Positions 54,818 through 64,000 of a stretch of DNA of 64,000 nucleotides are shown piece by piece. The position numbers and the translations under genes were made by a program. Every line of letters begins with the position of its first letter. Positions within the stretch are counted from its first letter, which is position 1. Source of the stretch: Micromonospora echinaurantiaca (lineage in GTDB: Bacteria; Actinomycetota; Actinomycetes; Mycobacteriales; Micromonosporaceae); assembly GCF_900090235.1 (NCBI RefSeq), contig NZ_LT607750.1, positions 7,087,501 through 7,151,500 of the forward strand, read 5' to 3'. The notes under the pieces were generated by a model. It saw only the letters and a program-made list of their open reading frames with translations, ran no database searches and was not told where the DNA came from.

Positions 54818-56347
54818 ATGAGCGTGGTGCAGAGCGTCGACAGCGTGGCGCTGCTGCCGGCGTACCTGGCCGCCGGCACTGCCGTCCTGGTGCTGGTCAC
54901 CGACCTGGTGCTGGCCCGGCCGCGGGCCACCGTCGCGGCGGGCGCGCTCGGCGCGGCCGCCACCGCGCTCGGCGCGGCGCTGGTCGGCGCCGGCGGCGAG
55001 CGGCGGACGTTCTGCGTCGGCGCGGACTGCTCGTACGTCTTCGGCGGCCGGGCCGCGCTGGTCGGCGCCGTCGTCGCCCTGCTCACCCTCGGCGTGCTGG
55101 CGCTGTCCGGACCGGCGCTGCGGGCCGGGCAGTCGCCGGTGGGGGAGTACGCCTTCCTGCTGGCCTGTTCGATGACCGGTGGTGTGGTGCTCGGCGCGGC
55201 CGGCGACCTGATCACGCTGATCGTGGCGCTGGAGACGCTCACCCTGCCGCTCTACGTCCTGGTCGGGCTGCGCCGGGGCAGCCTGGCCAGCGCCGAGGCG
55301 GCGGTCACGTTCTTCGTGGTGAGCGTGGTCGCCACCACCCTGACGCTGCTCGGCGCCGCGCTGCTCTACGCGGCCACCGGCGCGCTGCACCTGGGTCGGC
55401 TCGGCGCGCTCTTCGCCGACCGGCCGGAGCTGCTCGACCTGCCGTTGACCGGAGTCGCCGTCGCCCTGGTGGTGCTCGGCCTGGCGTTCAAGGTGGCGGC
55501 GGTGCCGTTCCACGCCTGGGCGCCGGCCACCTACGACGGCGCGCCGCTGCCGGTGGCTGCCTACCTCTCCACCGCCTCGAAGCTGGGCGGGGTGGTGGCC
55601 CTGCTCGCCGTGGTGCAGTACGCGCTGCCGGCCGAGGTGACCGGCCCGGTGCTCGCCCTGCTCGCGGTGTTGACGATGACCGTCGGCAACCTGGTGGCGC
55701 TGCGCCAGCGGCGTACCGTCCGGCTGCTCGCCTGGTCCTCGGTGGCCCAGGCCGGCTACATCCTCGCTCCGCTCGGCGCGCTGGCGCTGGCGGCCGGCCG
55801 CACCGGTGACGCCCGCACCGCCGCCTACGCGGCCGCCGTGGCGTACGCCGTCTTCTTCGTGGTGCTGGAACTGGCCGCGTTCGCCGGGGTGGTGGCGCTG
55901 CGCCCGGCCGGCGCGGACGGCGGCAGCCTCGACGAGCTGCGCGGCGCGGCCCGCCGCCACCCGTGGCGGGCGGCGGCGTTCGGCCTGGCGCTGATCGGGC
56001 TGGCCGGCCTGCCACCCGGCCTGGCCGGACTCTTCGCCAAGGTGACGGTGGTCCGGGCGCTGCTGGACGGCGCCGCCGGCTGGCTGGCCCTGGTGGTGGC
56101 GGTCAACGCGGTCGTCGGCCTCGCCTACTACCTGCGGCTCACCGCCGCCCTCTACGCCGCGCCCGCCGCCGCTCCGCCGGCCACCACACCAGCCGCTGGC
56201 GCCACACCGGCCACCGCACCGGCCGGTCCGTCGACCCGCGGGGTCGTGCCGGCCGGCGCGGTCGTCGTGGTGCTGGCGGTGGTCACCGCGGTCGCCCTGG
56301 TCATCGGCTTCGCTCCGCAGCTCGTGCTCGATCTCGCCGCCCGCTGA
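54818..56347 (+). CDS. nuoN: NADH-quinone oxidoreductase subunit N-like
   Basis: Antiporter-like subunit, 509 residues. FEVALKVAAVPFHAWAP-like segment appears as AFKVAAVPFHAWAP, then ATYDGAPLPVAAYLS and RLLAWSSVAQAGYILAPLG. A Pro/Ala-rich insert lies between the last helices (about 445-465). ATG 54818 follows the last repeat. It is the last gene of the cluster; HtpX starts 117 bases later. Confidence 0.92.
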   Translation: MSVVQSVDSVALLPAYLAAGTAVLVLVTDLVLARPRATVAAGALGAAATALGAALVGAGGERRTFCVGADCSYVFGGRAALVGAVVALLTLGVLALSGPALRAGQSPVGEYAFLLACSMTGGVVLGAAGDLITLIVALETLTLPLYVLVGLRRGSLASAEAAVTFFVVSVVATTLTLLGAALLYAATGALHLGRLGALFADRPELLDLPLTGVAVALVVLGLAFKVAAVPFHAWAPATYDGAPLPVAAYLSTASKLGGVVALLAVVQYALPAEVTGPVLALLAVLTMTVGNLVALRQRRTVRLLAWSSVAQAGYILAPLGALALAAGRTGDARTAAYAAAVAYAVFFVVLELAAFAGVVALRPAGADGGSLDELRGAARRHPWRAAAFGLALIGLAGLPPGLAGLFAKVTVVRALLDGAAGWLALVVAVNAVVGLAYYLRLTAALYAAPAAAPPATTPAAGATPATAPAGPSTRGVVPAGAVVVVLAVVTAVALVIGFAPQLVLDLAAR

Positions 56348-56464
56348 GCCGGGCGCGTGGTCGCGCTCCCAGGCAACTCACAGCCATACGACGGATGGTT
56401 GACGGGTACCGGGTTGTTGAACCGGTCAGCGGATCCTCGCGATCCGTGCACCGAAGGAGCGAAC

Positions 56465-57340
56465 GTGCATCACAACCGTCTGAAGACCGCCGCGCTGCTC
56501 GGCCTGCTCACCTCGCTGATCCTGGCGGTGGGCTACTGGTTCGGCGGCAGTGGTGGACTCGTCATCGCCGTCGTCGTGTCCCTGCTGATGAACGGCTTCA
56601 CCTACTTCTACTCCGACAAGCTGGCACTGCGCTCGATGCGGGCGCAACCGGTCACCGAGGCACAGTTCCCCGAGCTGTACCGGATGGTCCGCGAGCTGGC
56701 CACCGAGGCCCGGCAGCCGATGCCGCGGCTCTACGTGAGCCCGACGTCGCAGCCGAACGCGTTCGCCACCGGGCGCAACCCGCAGAACGCGGCGGTCTGC
56801 GTGACCCAGGGGATCACCGAGATCCTCGACTACCGCGAGCTGCGCGGCGTGATCGGCCACGAGCTGTCGCACGTCTACAACCGGGACATCCTCATCTCCA
56901 GCGTGGCCGCCGGCCTGGCCGGCATCATCACCACGCTGGCGAACATCGCCTGGTTCATCCCGCTCGGCGGCGGGGACGACGAGGACTCGCCGAACCCGGC
57001 CGTGCTGCTGCTCACCATCATCCTGGGCCCGATCGCCGCGACGGTCATCCAGTTGGCCATCAGCCGGAGCCGGGAGTTCCAGGCGGACGCCTCCGGCGCC
57101 CAGCTGACCCGGGACCCGCTGGCCCTGGCGAGCGCGCTGCGGAAGATCCACATGGGTACCCAGCGCCGGCCGCTGCCGGCTCAGGGGCAGCTCACCAGCA
57201 CCGCGCACCTGATGATCGACAACCCGTTCCGGGGTGGCGGCGTGGCGGCGCTCTTCTCCACCCACCCGCGGATGGAGGAGCGGGTCGCCCGGCTGGAGCG
57301 GATGGCCGCCAGCGCCGGCCCGGTCCAGTTCGAGCGCTGA
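56465..57340 (+). CDS. htpX: HtpX-family membrane zinc metalloprotease
   Basis: Membrane-bound M48 peptidase for quality control of membrane proteins. 291 residues: two N-terminal helices, HELSH (His132, Glu133, His136), third ligand in [13 protein letters not shown], and more helices around 145-215. GTG 56465 with AAGGAG 5 bases before. A strong terminator follows the stop. Confidence 0.93.
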   Translation: MHHNRLKTAALLGLLTSLILAVGYWFGGSGGLVIAVVVSLLMNGFTYFYSDKLALRSMRAQPVTEAQFPELYRMVRELATEARQPMPRLYVSPTSQPNAFATGRNPQNAAVCVTQGITEILDYRELRGVIGHELSHVYNRDILISSVAAGLAGIITTLANIAWFIPLGGGDDEDSPNPAVLLLTIILGPIAATVIQLAISRSREFQADASGAQLTRDPLALASALRKIHMGTQRRPLPAQGQLTSTAHLMIDNPFRGGGVAALFSTHPRMEERVARLERMAASAGPVQFER

Positions 57341-57353
57341 CCTGAGCATCGCC

Positions 57354-57393
57354 GGCTCCGCCCGTACCCGGACTCCCGGGTGCGGGCGGAGCC
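57354..57393 (+). terminator. strong hairpin terminator after htpX
   Basis: 18-base arms (57354-57371 and 57376-57393), one G-U type mismatch, 4-base loop ACTC. Located 13 bases after the stop. Confidence 0.85.
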
Positions 57394-57485
57394 GTGTGTA
57401 CGGGCACAAACCGTTTCTCCGCCGGGCGACCGAGCGTTAGGGTCAAAACGTCTTCCACTCATTACACCCGTCATGGAGGTCGATC

Positions 57486-58745
57486 GTGGCCGCACTGCGC
57501 CAGTACCTGGGCGTCTGGCGGGTCCCCGGAGCGCCGATGCTGCTGGTCACCGGCATCGTCGGCCGGCTCGGGATCGGCATGACGCCGCTGGCGCTGCTGC
57601 TCGTGGTCGAGCAGGTGACCGGGGGATACTCGCTCGCCGCGGTCGCCGGCGGCATCTACGCCCTCTCCGGCGCCGCGCTCAGCCCGGTCGCCGGGCGGAT
57701 CGCCGACCGGGTCGGCCCCACTCCGGTGCTGCTCGGCACCGCTGTCGCCCACCCACTCGCCCTGCTCGGCCTGCTCGGCGCGGCCCGCCCCGGCAGCGGC
57801 AACCTGGCGCTGATCTTCCTGGCCGCCGGGGTGGCCGGAGCCACCTACCCGCCGCTGACCGCCGCGATCCGGGGCGCCTGGAACGACCTGACCGCTCCCG
57901 CCACCGGCCGGCACCACCTGCGCAACACCGCGCTGGCCGCGGAGACCACCCTGTTCGAGATCGTCTTCGTGCTCGGCCCGCTGCTGGTGGCCGGTTTCGT
58001 GCTGGTCGCCGACGCCCGGGCCGCGCTGGTCGGCTCGGCCGTGGTGACCCTCGTCGGCACCACCGCGGTGGCGCTCGGCCGGGTGATGCGCGGCTGGCGT
58101 CCGCACCCGCACGAAAACCGGGCCCGCGGGCTGGGTCCGCTGCGGGTCGCCGGTTTCCCGGCGCTGCTGCTCTGCGTGGCCAGCCTGGGCATCGCCTTCG
58201 GCGCGGCCGGTGTGATCGTGCCGGCATTCGCCACCGACTACACCGCCGACGACCCGGACAGCCTCGCCGGCGTGCTGCTCGCCGTCTGGGGGATCGGCAG
58301 CGCCGCCGGCGGCTTCTGGTTCGGCGTCCGCCGGCCGTCGCCCAACATGACCCGGCAGTTCGCCTGGCTGCTCGGCGCGGTGGCGGCCAGCTTCGCCGTC
58401 TTCGCGCTGATGCCCACCCCGGCCGCGCTGGGCGCCGCGCTGGTGATCGGTGGCGCCACCATCGCGCCCGCGCTCACCCTGGAGAACACCCTGGTCGGCC
58501 GGATCTCGCCGGTCAGCATGCTGAACGAGGCGTACACCTGGGTGGTCACCATGTCGGTCGGGGCGAGCGCGGCCGGCGGCGCGGTCGCCGGGCTGATCGT
58601 CGACCACGCCGGCGGGGTGCCCTGGGCGTTCCTCTTCGCCGGGGCCGCGGTCGCCGTCGGGGCCGCGGTCGCCGCGCTGCCCGCCGGCCCCATCGCCCGC
58701 GCGGAGGCGGCGACGGTACGCGTCGACGAGCCCGTCCCGGCCTGA
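57486..58745 (+). CDS. MFS transporter
   Basis: 419 residues, twelve hydrophobic segments. The loop between helices 2 and 3 reads [18 protein letters not shown], an MFS signature; a GTG start at 57486 has GGAGG upstream. Exporter-like profile (short N-terminus, DHA1 style) but the substrate cannot be predicted. Confidence 0.85.
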   Translation: MAALRQYLGVWRVPGAPMLLVTGIVGRLGIGMTPLALLLVVEQVTGGYSLAAVAGGIYALSGAALSPVAGRIADRVGPTPVLLGTAVAHPLALLGLLGAARPGSGNLALIFLAAGVAGATYPPLTAAIRGAWNDLTAPATGRHHLRNTALAAETTLFEIVFVLGPLLVAGFVLVADARAALVGSAVVTLVGTTAVALGRVMRGWRPHPHENRARGLGPLRVAGFPALLLCVASLGIAFGAAGVIVPAFATDYTADDPDSLAGVLLAVWGIGSAAGGFWFGVRRPSPNMTRQFAWLLGAVAASFAVFALMPTPAALGAALVIGGATIAPALTLENTLVGRISPVSMLNEAYTWVVTMSVGASAAGGAVAGLIVDHAGGVPWAFLFAGAAVAVGAAVAALPAGPIARAEAATVRVDEPVPA

Positions 58746-58787
58746 CCGGGAGGTCTGGGGCCGACCCGGAGCGGGTAGGTGACGGCC

Positions 58788-58883
58788 ATGTTCGTCTTCT
58801 TCTCGAACCGGGTCGGCTGCCTCGGCTCGCTGCTGATCAGCGCGATCCTGACCGTGATCCTGCTACTGGTCTTCGCCACCTGA
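58788..58883 (+). CDS. 31-residue single-helix membrane protein
   Basis: ATG 58788 to TGA 58881. The peptide opens MFVFFSNRVGCLGSLL, then a hydrophobic helix ending VFAT. The NR-GCLGSLL stretch resembles short actinobacterial membrane proteins starting MFxFFxNRxGCLGSLL that I have seen in Streptomyces. GGTAGGTG precedes the start. Function unknown. Confidence 0.65.
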   Translation: MFVFFSNRVGCLGSLLISAILTVILLLVFAT

Positions 58884-58953
58884 CCCCGGCCGTCCGGTCG
58901 GCGGGCAGCGGGCGAGCGCGGCCCGAAATCCTGGATCCGAAGGGAACAGCCTC

Positions 58954-59976
58954 ATGCGTGGTGCGGTCCTGCACGGCCCCGGCGACGTCCGGGTGGAGGA
59001 GCGGGCGGATGCCCGGATCGTCCTACCAACGGACGCGGTCATCCGCCTCTCCGCCACCTGCGTCTGCGGTTCCGACCTGTGGCCGTATCGCGGCATCGAA
59101 GCGGTCAGCGGGCCGTCCCCGATGGGCCACGAGTACGTCGGGGTCGTCCAGGAGGTGGGCAGCGAGGTCAGGAACGTCAAGCCCGGCCAGTTCGTGGTGG
59201 GCTCCTTCTTCGCCTCCGACAACACCTGCCCCATCTGCCGCGCGGGCTACCAGTCCTCGTGTGTCGAACGGGAGCCGGTCGGTGGCCTCGGGGCCCAGGC
59301 GGAGTACCTGCGCGTCCCGCTGGCCGACGGCACCCTGGTCGCCACGCCCGAGCTGCCCCCGGACGACCTCGTCCCGGACCTGCTCGCCGCCTCCGACGTG
59401 CTCGGCACCGGGTGGTTCGGCGCGGTGGCCGCCCAGGTGGGTCCGGGCAAGACCGTCGCGGTCGTCGGTGACGGTGCGGTGGGTCTGCTCGCCGTACTGG
59501 CGGCCAGGCATTTCGGCGCGGAACGCATCATCGCCGTCAGCCGGCACGAGCCCCGCCAGAAGTTGGCGGCCCACTACGGTGCCACCCACATCGTCACCGA
59601 GCGCGGCGACGAGGGCGTGGCGCGGATCAAGGACCTCACCGACGGCCTCGGCGCACACTCGGTCATCGAGGCCGTCGGCACCCAGGAGTCGATGATGCAG
59701 GCCATCCGCTCCACCCGCGCCGGCGGCCACGTCGGCTACGTCGGGGTGGCGCACGGCGTCGAACTGCCCGGCGAGGAGCTTTTCTTCTCGCACGTGCACC
59801 TGCACGGCGGTCCGGCCCCGGTGCGTCGGTTCCTGCCGGAGCTGATCGACCTGATCTGCAGGCGCGAGATCGACCCGGGCCGGGTCTTCGATCTCGCCCT
59901 GCCCCTTGAGCAGGCCGCCGAGGGCTACCGCGCGATGGACGAGCGTCGGGCCATCAAGGTGCTGCTGAACCCCTGA
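58954..59976 (+). CDS. zinc-dependent alcohol/threonine-dehydrogenase-like MDR enzyme
   Basis: 340 residues. Catalytic zinc Cys in VCGSDLW, GHEY for the His, structural-site pattern CPICRAGYQSSC where the first of four usual Cys is replaced (SDNT), then Rossmann GDGAVGLLAVLAA. NADP/NAD preference and substrate unknown. It stands alone after a 31-residue gene. Confidence 0.85.
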   Translation: MRGAVLHGPGDVRVEERADARIVLPTDAVIRLSATCVCGSDLWPYRGIEAVSGPSPMGHEYVGVVQEVGSEVRNVKPGQFVVGSFFASDNTCPICRAGYQSSCVEREPVGGLGAQAEYLRVPLADGTLVATPELPPDDLVPDLLAASDVLGTGWFGAVAAQVGPGKTVAVVGDGAVGLLAVLAARHFGAERIIAVSRHEPRQKLAAHYGATHIVTERGDEGVARIKDLTDGLGAHSVIEAVGTQESMMQAIRSTRAGGHVGYVGVAHGVELPGEELFFSHVHLHGGPAPVRRFLPELIDLICRREIDPGRVFDLALPLEQAAEGYRAMDERRAIKVLLNP

Positions 59977-60092
59977 GCCGGGCCGTCACCGGGCCGCCGC
60001 CGTCAGCCGTTGATGACGAACGACGGCCCTTGACGACGGCGGCGAAGGTCAGTAAGCGTGTCCGCGCCAGCGGCCGGCGGGGCGGCCGAGGC

Positions 60093-60587
60093 TCACCGGT
60101 AGTTGGTGAACTGCAGGGCGACGCCGAAGTCTTCGCCCTTGAGCAGGGCGATGACGGCCTGGAGGTCGTCCTTCTTCTTGCCGGTCACCCGCAGCTGGTC
60201 GCCCTGGATCTGGGCCTGGACGCCCTTCGGGCCCTCGTCGCGGATCTTCTTGCTGATCGCCTTGGCCTTGTCCGAGTCGATGCCCTGGATGACCTTGCAG
60301 TCGATCTTGAACACCTTGCCCGAGGGCCGCGGGTCGCCGGCGTCCAGCGACTTGAGCGAGATGTTCCGCTTGACCAGCTTCTCCTTGAAGACGTCCAACG
60401 CGGCCCGCACCCGCTCCTCGGTCTCGGCCTGAAGACTGATCGCCTCCTCGCCCGACCAGGAGACCTCGGCGCCGGTGCCCCGGAAGTCGAACCGCGTCGC
60501 GAGCTCCTTCTCGGTCTGGCGGAGAGCGTTGTCGACCTCCTGCCGGTCGACCTTGCTCACGATGTCGAACGACGGGTTCGCTGCCAT
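60093..60587 (-). CDS. YajQ-family cyclic di-GMP/nucleic-acid-binding protein
   Basis: 164 residues, standard length for the family (E. coli YajQ 163). N-terminal [17 protein letters not shown], then [13 protein letters not shown] and C-terminal [19 protein letters not shown] segment with [14 protein letters not shown]. Some members bind c-di-GMP. Start ATG 60587 is chosen because GGAG is 7 bases upstream; ATG 60593 is too close to the same site. Convergent with the dehydrogenase. Confidence 0.9.
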   Translation of the reverse strand: MAANPSFDIVSKVDRQEVDNALRQTEKELATRFDFRGTGAEVSWSGEEAISLQAETEERVRAALDVFKEKLVKRNISLKSLDAGDPRPSGKVFKIDCKVIQGIDSDKAKAISKKIRDEGPKGVQAQIQGDQLRVTGKKKDDLQAVIALLKGEDFGVALQFTNYR

Positions 60588-60735
60588 GCTCATGCTCCTG
60601 CTGTCCGGCGGTTTGTGGTCCTGTGTCCCCCGCTGACCAGCGGTACGACCCCCTGACGGTACCCGCTTGCGCCTGCGCCGGGGGGAGCCGCTATCCTTGC
60701 TCTCGCTGCCGCGTCACGACGCGGTGGGGTGCCCT

Positions 60736-60819
60736 GGCGGGTTGCCCGAGCGGCCAATGGGAGCGGACTGTAAATCCGTCGCGAAAGCTACAGAGGTTCG
60801 AATCCTCTACCCGCCACCA
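60736..60819 (+). tRNA. tRNA-Tyr (GUA anticodon)
   Basis: Acceptor arms GGCGGGT (60736-60742) and ACCCGCC (60809-60815), discriminator A and encoded CCA (60817-60819). Anticodon loop CTGTAAA with GTA at 60770-60772, a long class II variable arm and T-loop GGTTCGAATCC. A TATCCT -10-like hexamer lies at 60692-60697. Confidence 0.95.
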
Positions 60820-60829
60820 GGTGCTGAGT

Positions 60830-60868
60830 AGGCCCCGTGAGCTGCGGAAAGCGCTCCGGGGCCTTTCT
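60830..60868 (+). terminator. rho-independent terminator of the tRNA
   Basis: AGGCCCCG (60830-60837) pairs with CGGGGCCT (60857-60864), followed by TTCT. Confidence 0.75.
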
Positions 60869-61024
60869 CGTTGGGTTCGGCCGAGTCCAGGCTGATCCGG
60901 TGCTCCGCGAGCCGCCACGGGAACCGGGCGGGAACGCCGAGCCGTCAACCGCCCGCCCGCGAGCCGACAGCGACTTCAGTGAGGCCCACAGCGGCCGCGC
61001 GACGCCAATCATGCCAACAACTCG

Positions 61025-61044
61025 TTGCAAAGAATTCTTTGCAA
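61025..61044. promoter_or_regulatory. perfect 20-bp palindromic operator
   Basis: TTGCAAAGAATTCTTTGCAA is an exact palindrome; a third half-site CTTTGCA is at 61051-61057. It ends 15 bases before the ArsR-type gene start, so a repressor bound here would block transcription or initiation. Confidence 0.85.
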
Positions 61045-61059
61045 AGCTATCTTTGCATC

Positions 61060-61752
61060 ATGACGGAGGATCCGCACAAGCCTGGGTACGACTCCACGCA
61101 GGACGTGGTTCTCGACGCACGGACGCTGCGCGGCGTAGCCCATCCACTGCGCCTGCGCCTGCTCGGCTCACTGCGCCACGACGGACCGCAGACCGCCACC
61201 CAGCTGGCCGCCCGATTCGGCGAGTCCAGCGCGGCGACCAGCTACCACCTCCGCACACTGGCCGCGCACGGCTTCGTCGCCGACGCGCCCGAGCTGGGCC
61301 GCGGCCGGGAACGCTTCTGGCGCGCCGTGCACCGCTCGACCTGGTTCGACACTCCAGACCGGGACGCCCCGGAGCGTGAACTCGGCGAGGCGTACCTGCG
61401 CACGGTCGCGCGGATGTACGCGGAGAACGTCGAGCGGTCCATCACCGAGCTGGCCGACTGGCCGCAGGAGTGGGTGCGGGCGGCCAGCATGAGCGACCTC
61501 ACGGTCAGCCTGAGCGCCGCCGAGGCGCAGCAGCTCGCCGACGACATGATGGCCCTGCTGGTGCGGTATCGGGACCGGGCGGCGGAACGGGCCGGCGACG
61601 GATCGGAACGCGTCGCGATGAGCACGCAGTTCCAGATCTTCCCGCGGCGCGGCCAGCTGGACGCGCTGTTGGCGGCGCGAGCCGCGTCCACCGGCACGTC
61701 CGGTACCGCGGCCGATGAATCGTCCGACAGTGCGGACGGAGACCGAGCATGA
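61060..61752 (+). CDS. ArsR/SmtB-like winged-helix regulator
   Basis: 230 residues. HTH in TATQLAARFGESSAATSYHLRTLAAHGFV (about 45-73), then a winged segment and a long C-terminal domain with no cysteine metal cluster. The bulky C-terminus resembles helix_turn_helix_20-type repressors of drug exporters. The perfect palindrome upstream is the obvious operator, and the next gene overlaps its stop (ATGA), so it probably represses itself and the MFS exporter. Inducer unknown. Confidence 0.85.
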   Translation: MTEDPHKPGYDSTQDVVLDARTLRGVAHPLRLRLLGSLRHDGPQTATQLAARFGESSAATSYHLRTLAAHGFVADAPELGRGRERFWRAVHRSTWFDTPDRDAPERELGEAYLRTVARMYAENVERSITELADWPQEWVRAASMSDLTVSLSAAEAQQLADDMMALLVRYRDRAAERAGDGSERVAMSTQFQIFPRRGQLDALLAARAASTGTSGTAADESSDSADGDRA

Positions 61753-63008
61753 GTCAGCGGTCCGCGTACGGCTTGCTCGTCGCCCAGGCTGTATCGGTCA
61801 CCGGCACCCGGATGTCGGTCGTGGCGGTGCCCTGGTTCGTGCTGCAGACCACCGGCGACGCCCTGCTGACCGGCGTCACCGCGTTCGTGGAGATGGGCGC
61901 CCTGGTCGCGGCGCGCATCCTCGGCGGGCCGTTGGTCGACCGGATCGGGCCGCGGATGGCCAGCATCGGCGGTGACCTGATCGCCGGGCTCGTGCTCGGC
62001 GTGGTGCCGCTGCTGTACGCCGCCGGCCTGCTCGGCTATCCGGTCCTGCTGGTACTGGTCGGCCTGGTCGGGCTGTTCCGCGGGCCGTCGGACAACGCGA
62101 AGTACGCGATGGTGCCCGACGTCGCGGCCACCGCCGGCTGGAGTAACGAGCGTGCCGCCGGGCTGGCCGACAGCGTGCACCGCCTCGGGTCGCTGATCGG
62201 GGCGCCGCTGGGCGCGGTGCTGATCGCGCTGGTCGGCGCTCCCGCCGTCATCGCGCTGGACGCGGCCAGCTTCCTGCTCGCCGCCGCGCTGGTGGCGACC
62301 CTGGTCCGGGTCCGGCGGGCCGAACCCGATCCGGCCGAGGCGGGCCACCGCACCGGAGTCCGCGGCTACCTCGCCGACCTCGGGGCCGGGCTGCGCTTCG
62401 TCCGGCGTGATCCGCTGCTCCGGGCGATCGTCGCGATGGTGCTGCTGACGAACCTGCTCGACCAGGCGATGACGGCGGTGCTGGTCCCGGTGTGGGCGGC
62501 CGAGCGCTTCAACGACGCCGCACCCGTCGGGCTGGTGTTCGGCTCCCTGAGCGCCGGCGCCTTCGTCGGGTCGCTGCTCGTGTCGGTGTACGGCGCGCGA
62601 CTGCCGCGGTGGCGCACGTACGCCCTGGCCTTCCTGTTCGGTGCCGTCCCGCGGATCTTCGTGCTGGCGCTGCCGGTCGGACTGCCCGTCATCGCGGGCG
62701 TCGCACTGGTCGGCGGGGTGCTGATCGGGGCCATCAACCCACTGCTGTCCGCCGCGGAGTTCGAACGCATCCCGGCCGGCCTGCGGGCGCGTGTCCTCGG
62801 CGCGGTCGGCGGCCTGGCCTGGGCCGGAATCCCGCTCGGCGGGCTCGTCGGCGGTGTGCTCGCGGCCACGCTCGGCGCCACCGGCGGCATCCTCGTCGTG
62901 GGCATGGCGTACCTGCTGGTCACCCTCGACCCCCTGGTCCGCAGGCGCACCTGGCGGCTGATGGACCGGCCCGCTCCAGCCGCCGCCCCGGTCCCGGTGC
63001 CGGGCTGA
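61749..63008 (+). CDS. MFS exporter
   Basis: 419 residues, twelve membrane segments. ATG 61749 overlaps the regulator stop. The N-terminal part ARILGGPLVDRIGPRMASIGGDL and the SLSAGAFVGSLL segment fit the enterobactin-exporter/DHA3-like MFS group. Likely drug or metabolite efflux, from operon context. Confidence 0.85.
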   Translation: MSQRSAYGLLVAQAVSVTGTRMSVVAVPWFVLQTTGDALLTGVTAFVEMGALVAARILGGPLVDRIGPRMASIGGDLIAGLVLGVVPLLYAAGLLGYPVLLVLVGLVGLFRGPSDNAKYAMVPDVAATAGWSNERAAGLADSVHRLGSLIGAPLGAVLIALVGAPAVIALDAASFLLAAALVATLVRVRRAEPDPAEAGHRTGVRGYLADLGAGLRFVRRDPLLRAIVAMVLLTNLLDQAMTAVLVPVWAAERFNDAAPVGLVFGSLSAGAFVGSLLVSVYGARLPRWRTYALAFLFGAVPRIFVLALPVGLPVIAGVALVGGVLIGAINPLLSAAEFERIPAGLRARVLGAVGGLAWAGIPLGGLVGGVLAATLGATGGILVVGMAYLLVTLDPLVRRRTWRLMDRPAPAAAPVPVPG

Positions 63009-63122
63009 CGACGGCGTCACCGGCGCCATGTCCGGACCGCATCACGAGGTCCCGGCAGGAAGGACGTCGACAACACCCCCGGCGGTCGTCGGACCGGCTC
63101 AGCAACTGGCGCTGAGCGGCTC

Positions 63123-63160
63123 GACCGGCCGGCGGCGGCACAGCCCGCCGCCGGCCGGTC
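63123..63160. terminator. bidirectional hairpin terminator
   Basis: Perfect 16-base arms (63123-63138 and 63145-63160) with a 6-base loop between convergent genes. Confidence 0.85.
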
Positions 63161-63170
63161 GTTCCGGAGG

Positions 63171-64000
63171 TCAGTTCCCGACGTCCGCCGCCGGCGGGTC
63201 GTCGTCGGTGCTCGTCGACACCAAAACCAGGTCGTACGTGTACAGCGCCCCCGGTGCCAGCCACGACCACGAGTCACGCGGCTGCACCACGCGGAGCTCC
63301 CTGCTCAGGGCCTGCCCGGTGTCGGGGTCGATGATCAGCCGTACCTCGAGCCCGTTCCCGGGGCCACCCGGCGTGAATGCGATCGCCTGCCCGGGCCGAC
63401 CGCGCATGTCCTGCACGGCTCCCAGTCCACGCACCCCCGGCAACGTGGCGAGCATGCGGTACGCGGCGGCCCGCACCTCGTTGCTGACCGGCAGGTCGAT
63501 CACCACATGGGTGGCGACGGTGAACAGCCACTCGTCGCGGTCGGTGGGCATGTCGCCACCTCCGCCGTCGAAGCGGCCGAGCAGTACGCCACGGAGGCCG
63601 GCCGGATCGGTCGGCAGCGCGTCGAGTTCCGCCTGCGAGACGTTCCGGTCGCCGAGGGCGAACAGGTGCGCCGGGTCGACCTTGTCGCCGTAGACCTTGC
63701 CCGGACCGATCCGCAGGTCGTACGGCTTCGGCTTGGTGATCCGGACGACGGACGGCGAACCGTCGCGCCGCCAGGCGGCCTCGTCGCCCGGCGTGGCGGG
63801 GGTGGCGCCGAGCGACTGCCCGAACACCCAACTGCTGTCGGCGTCGGAGCGGGCCAGCCAGTACTGGTCGCCGCTCCGGTCGACCATGGTGTACGTGCCG
63901 TCGGCGGCCTCGACCGGCACCGCCCGGCCGCTCTCGGTCTGCATGGTCAGGTAGCGCCCGCCGGATCGGGGGGCGCTGTCGCTACGTTCGGCGGCCACGA
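63171..64000 (-). CDS. CU044_5270-type protein (partial, 5' end outside window)
   Basis: About 275 residues are visible in frame up to the right edge. The segment LRVVQPRDSWSWLAPGALYTYDLVLV and the RFDGGGGDMPTDRDEWLF motif are typical of CU044_5270-family proteins found beside SigE-type sigma factors in Micromonosporaceae. An N-terminal anchor, if present, lies outside. Function unknown. Confidence 0.7.
   Translation of the reverse strand, partial: VAAERSDSAPRSGGRYLTMQTESGRAVPVEAADGTYTMVDRSGDQYWLARSDADSSWVFGQSLGATPATPGDEAAWRRDGSPSVVRITKPKPYDLRIGPGKVYGDKVDPAHLFALGDRNVSQAELDALPTDPAGLRGVLLGRFDGGGGDMPTDRDEWLFTVATHVVIDLPVSNEVRAAAYRMLATLPGVRGLGAVQDMRGRPGQAIAFTPGGPGNGLEVRLIIDPDTGQALSRELRVVQPRDSWSWLAPGALYTYDLVLVSTSTDDDPPAADVGN

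Noticed and set aside
59983..60060. possible terminator between the zinc dehydrogenase and YajQ
   Set aside because: Several short complementary stretches (GGGCCGTC/GACGGCCC and others) but no single clear stem; not strong enough to list.
60736..60819. tRNA-Leu or tRNA-Ser because of the long variable arm
   Set aside because: The anticodon is GTA with discriminator A, which gives Tyr; bacterial tRNA-Tyr is also class II.

Overview
The window is a high-GC actinobacterial chromosome segment with GTG/TTG/ATG starts, many ATGA/GTGA stop-start overlaps and dense coding on both strands. Gene content and style (duplicated partial nuo cluster, SigE-type ECF sigma factors, CU044_5270-type protein, GATCATGA-type palindromes) suggest Micromonosporaceae, most likely Micromonospora. 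This placement is inferred from composition and gene families, not from a search.

Layout. 0-5 kb: a Trk/Ktr potassium uptake pair (trkA cut by the left edge, trkH), a secreted glycerophosphodiesterase, and an ECF41 sigma factor with its NAD(P)-binding epimerase-type partner. A near-consensus ECF41 promoter lies in front of the pair. 5.7-10.5 kb: a complete branched-chain amino acid-type ABC importer (binding lipoprotein, LivG, LivF, LivH, LivM) in one tightly coupled operon. 10.6-19.5 kb: an SDR, an LprG-like lipoprotein, a SARP-type regulator fused to membrane helices and a helix-hairpin-helix end, a RecQ helicase fused to a phosphoribosyltransferase-like domain, a His-rich membrane protein, a small HTH regulator and a methyltransferase. 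19.7-31.4 kb: a block resembling the M. tuberculosis Rv3203-Rv3212 neighbourhood from memory: RhlE-like helicase, ferritin-like protein, DUF3107, TetR, a very long disordered protein, a LipV-like hydrolase, two tandem DUF3152 metzincin-like proteins and MoeZ.

31.4-34.4 kb is the most system-like accessory locus. A minus-strand operon encodes a YbaB-like protein, an EspC/WXG100-like protein, a CpnT-like trafficking/membrane module, a separate HNH-like toxin that starts inside the stop of that module, and two SUKH-type immunity proteins. The first immunity gene overlaps the toxin by ATGA. It reads as a type VII secretion-linked polymorphic toxin cassette with the toxin split from its carrier. 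34.5-42.1 kb: proB-proA, an alkyltransferase-like protein, a GPH-type symporter, a PLP decarboxylase/lyase, and a SigE-family ECF sigma factor with a membrane-anchored partner.

42.4-56.3 kb: a reduced complex I cluster, nuoB, C, H, I, J, K, L, M, N, with no A, D, E, F or G. It is interrupted by DUF2252, a glucose dehydrogenase-like gene, a glutathionyl-hydroquinone reductase-like gene and a SnoaL-like gene. At the nuoI/J, L/M and M/N junctions the sequence is filled by mini-ORFs joined to their neighbours by GTGA/ATGA overlaps. At L/M and M/N these are ~80-bp direct repeats, each carrying its own Shine-Dalgarno sequence and start. 56.4-64 kb: HtpX, an MFS protein, a 31-residue membrane protein, a zinc dehydrogenase, YajQ, tRNA-Tyr, an ArsR-type regulator with a perfect 20-bp palindromic operator driving an MFS exporter, and a partial CU044_5270-type protein.
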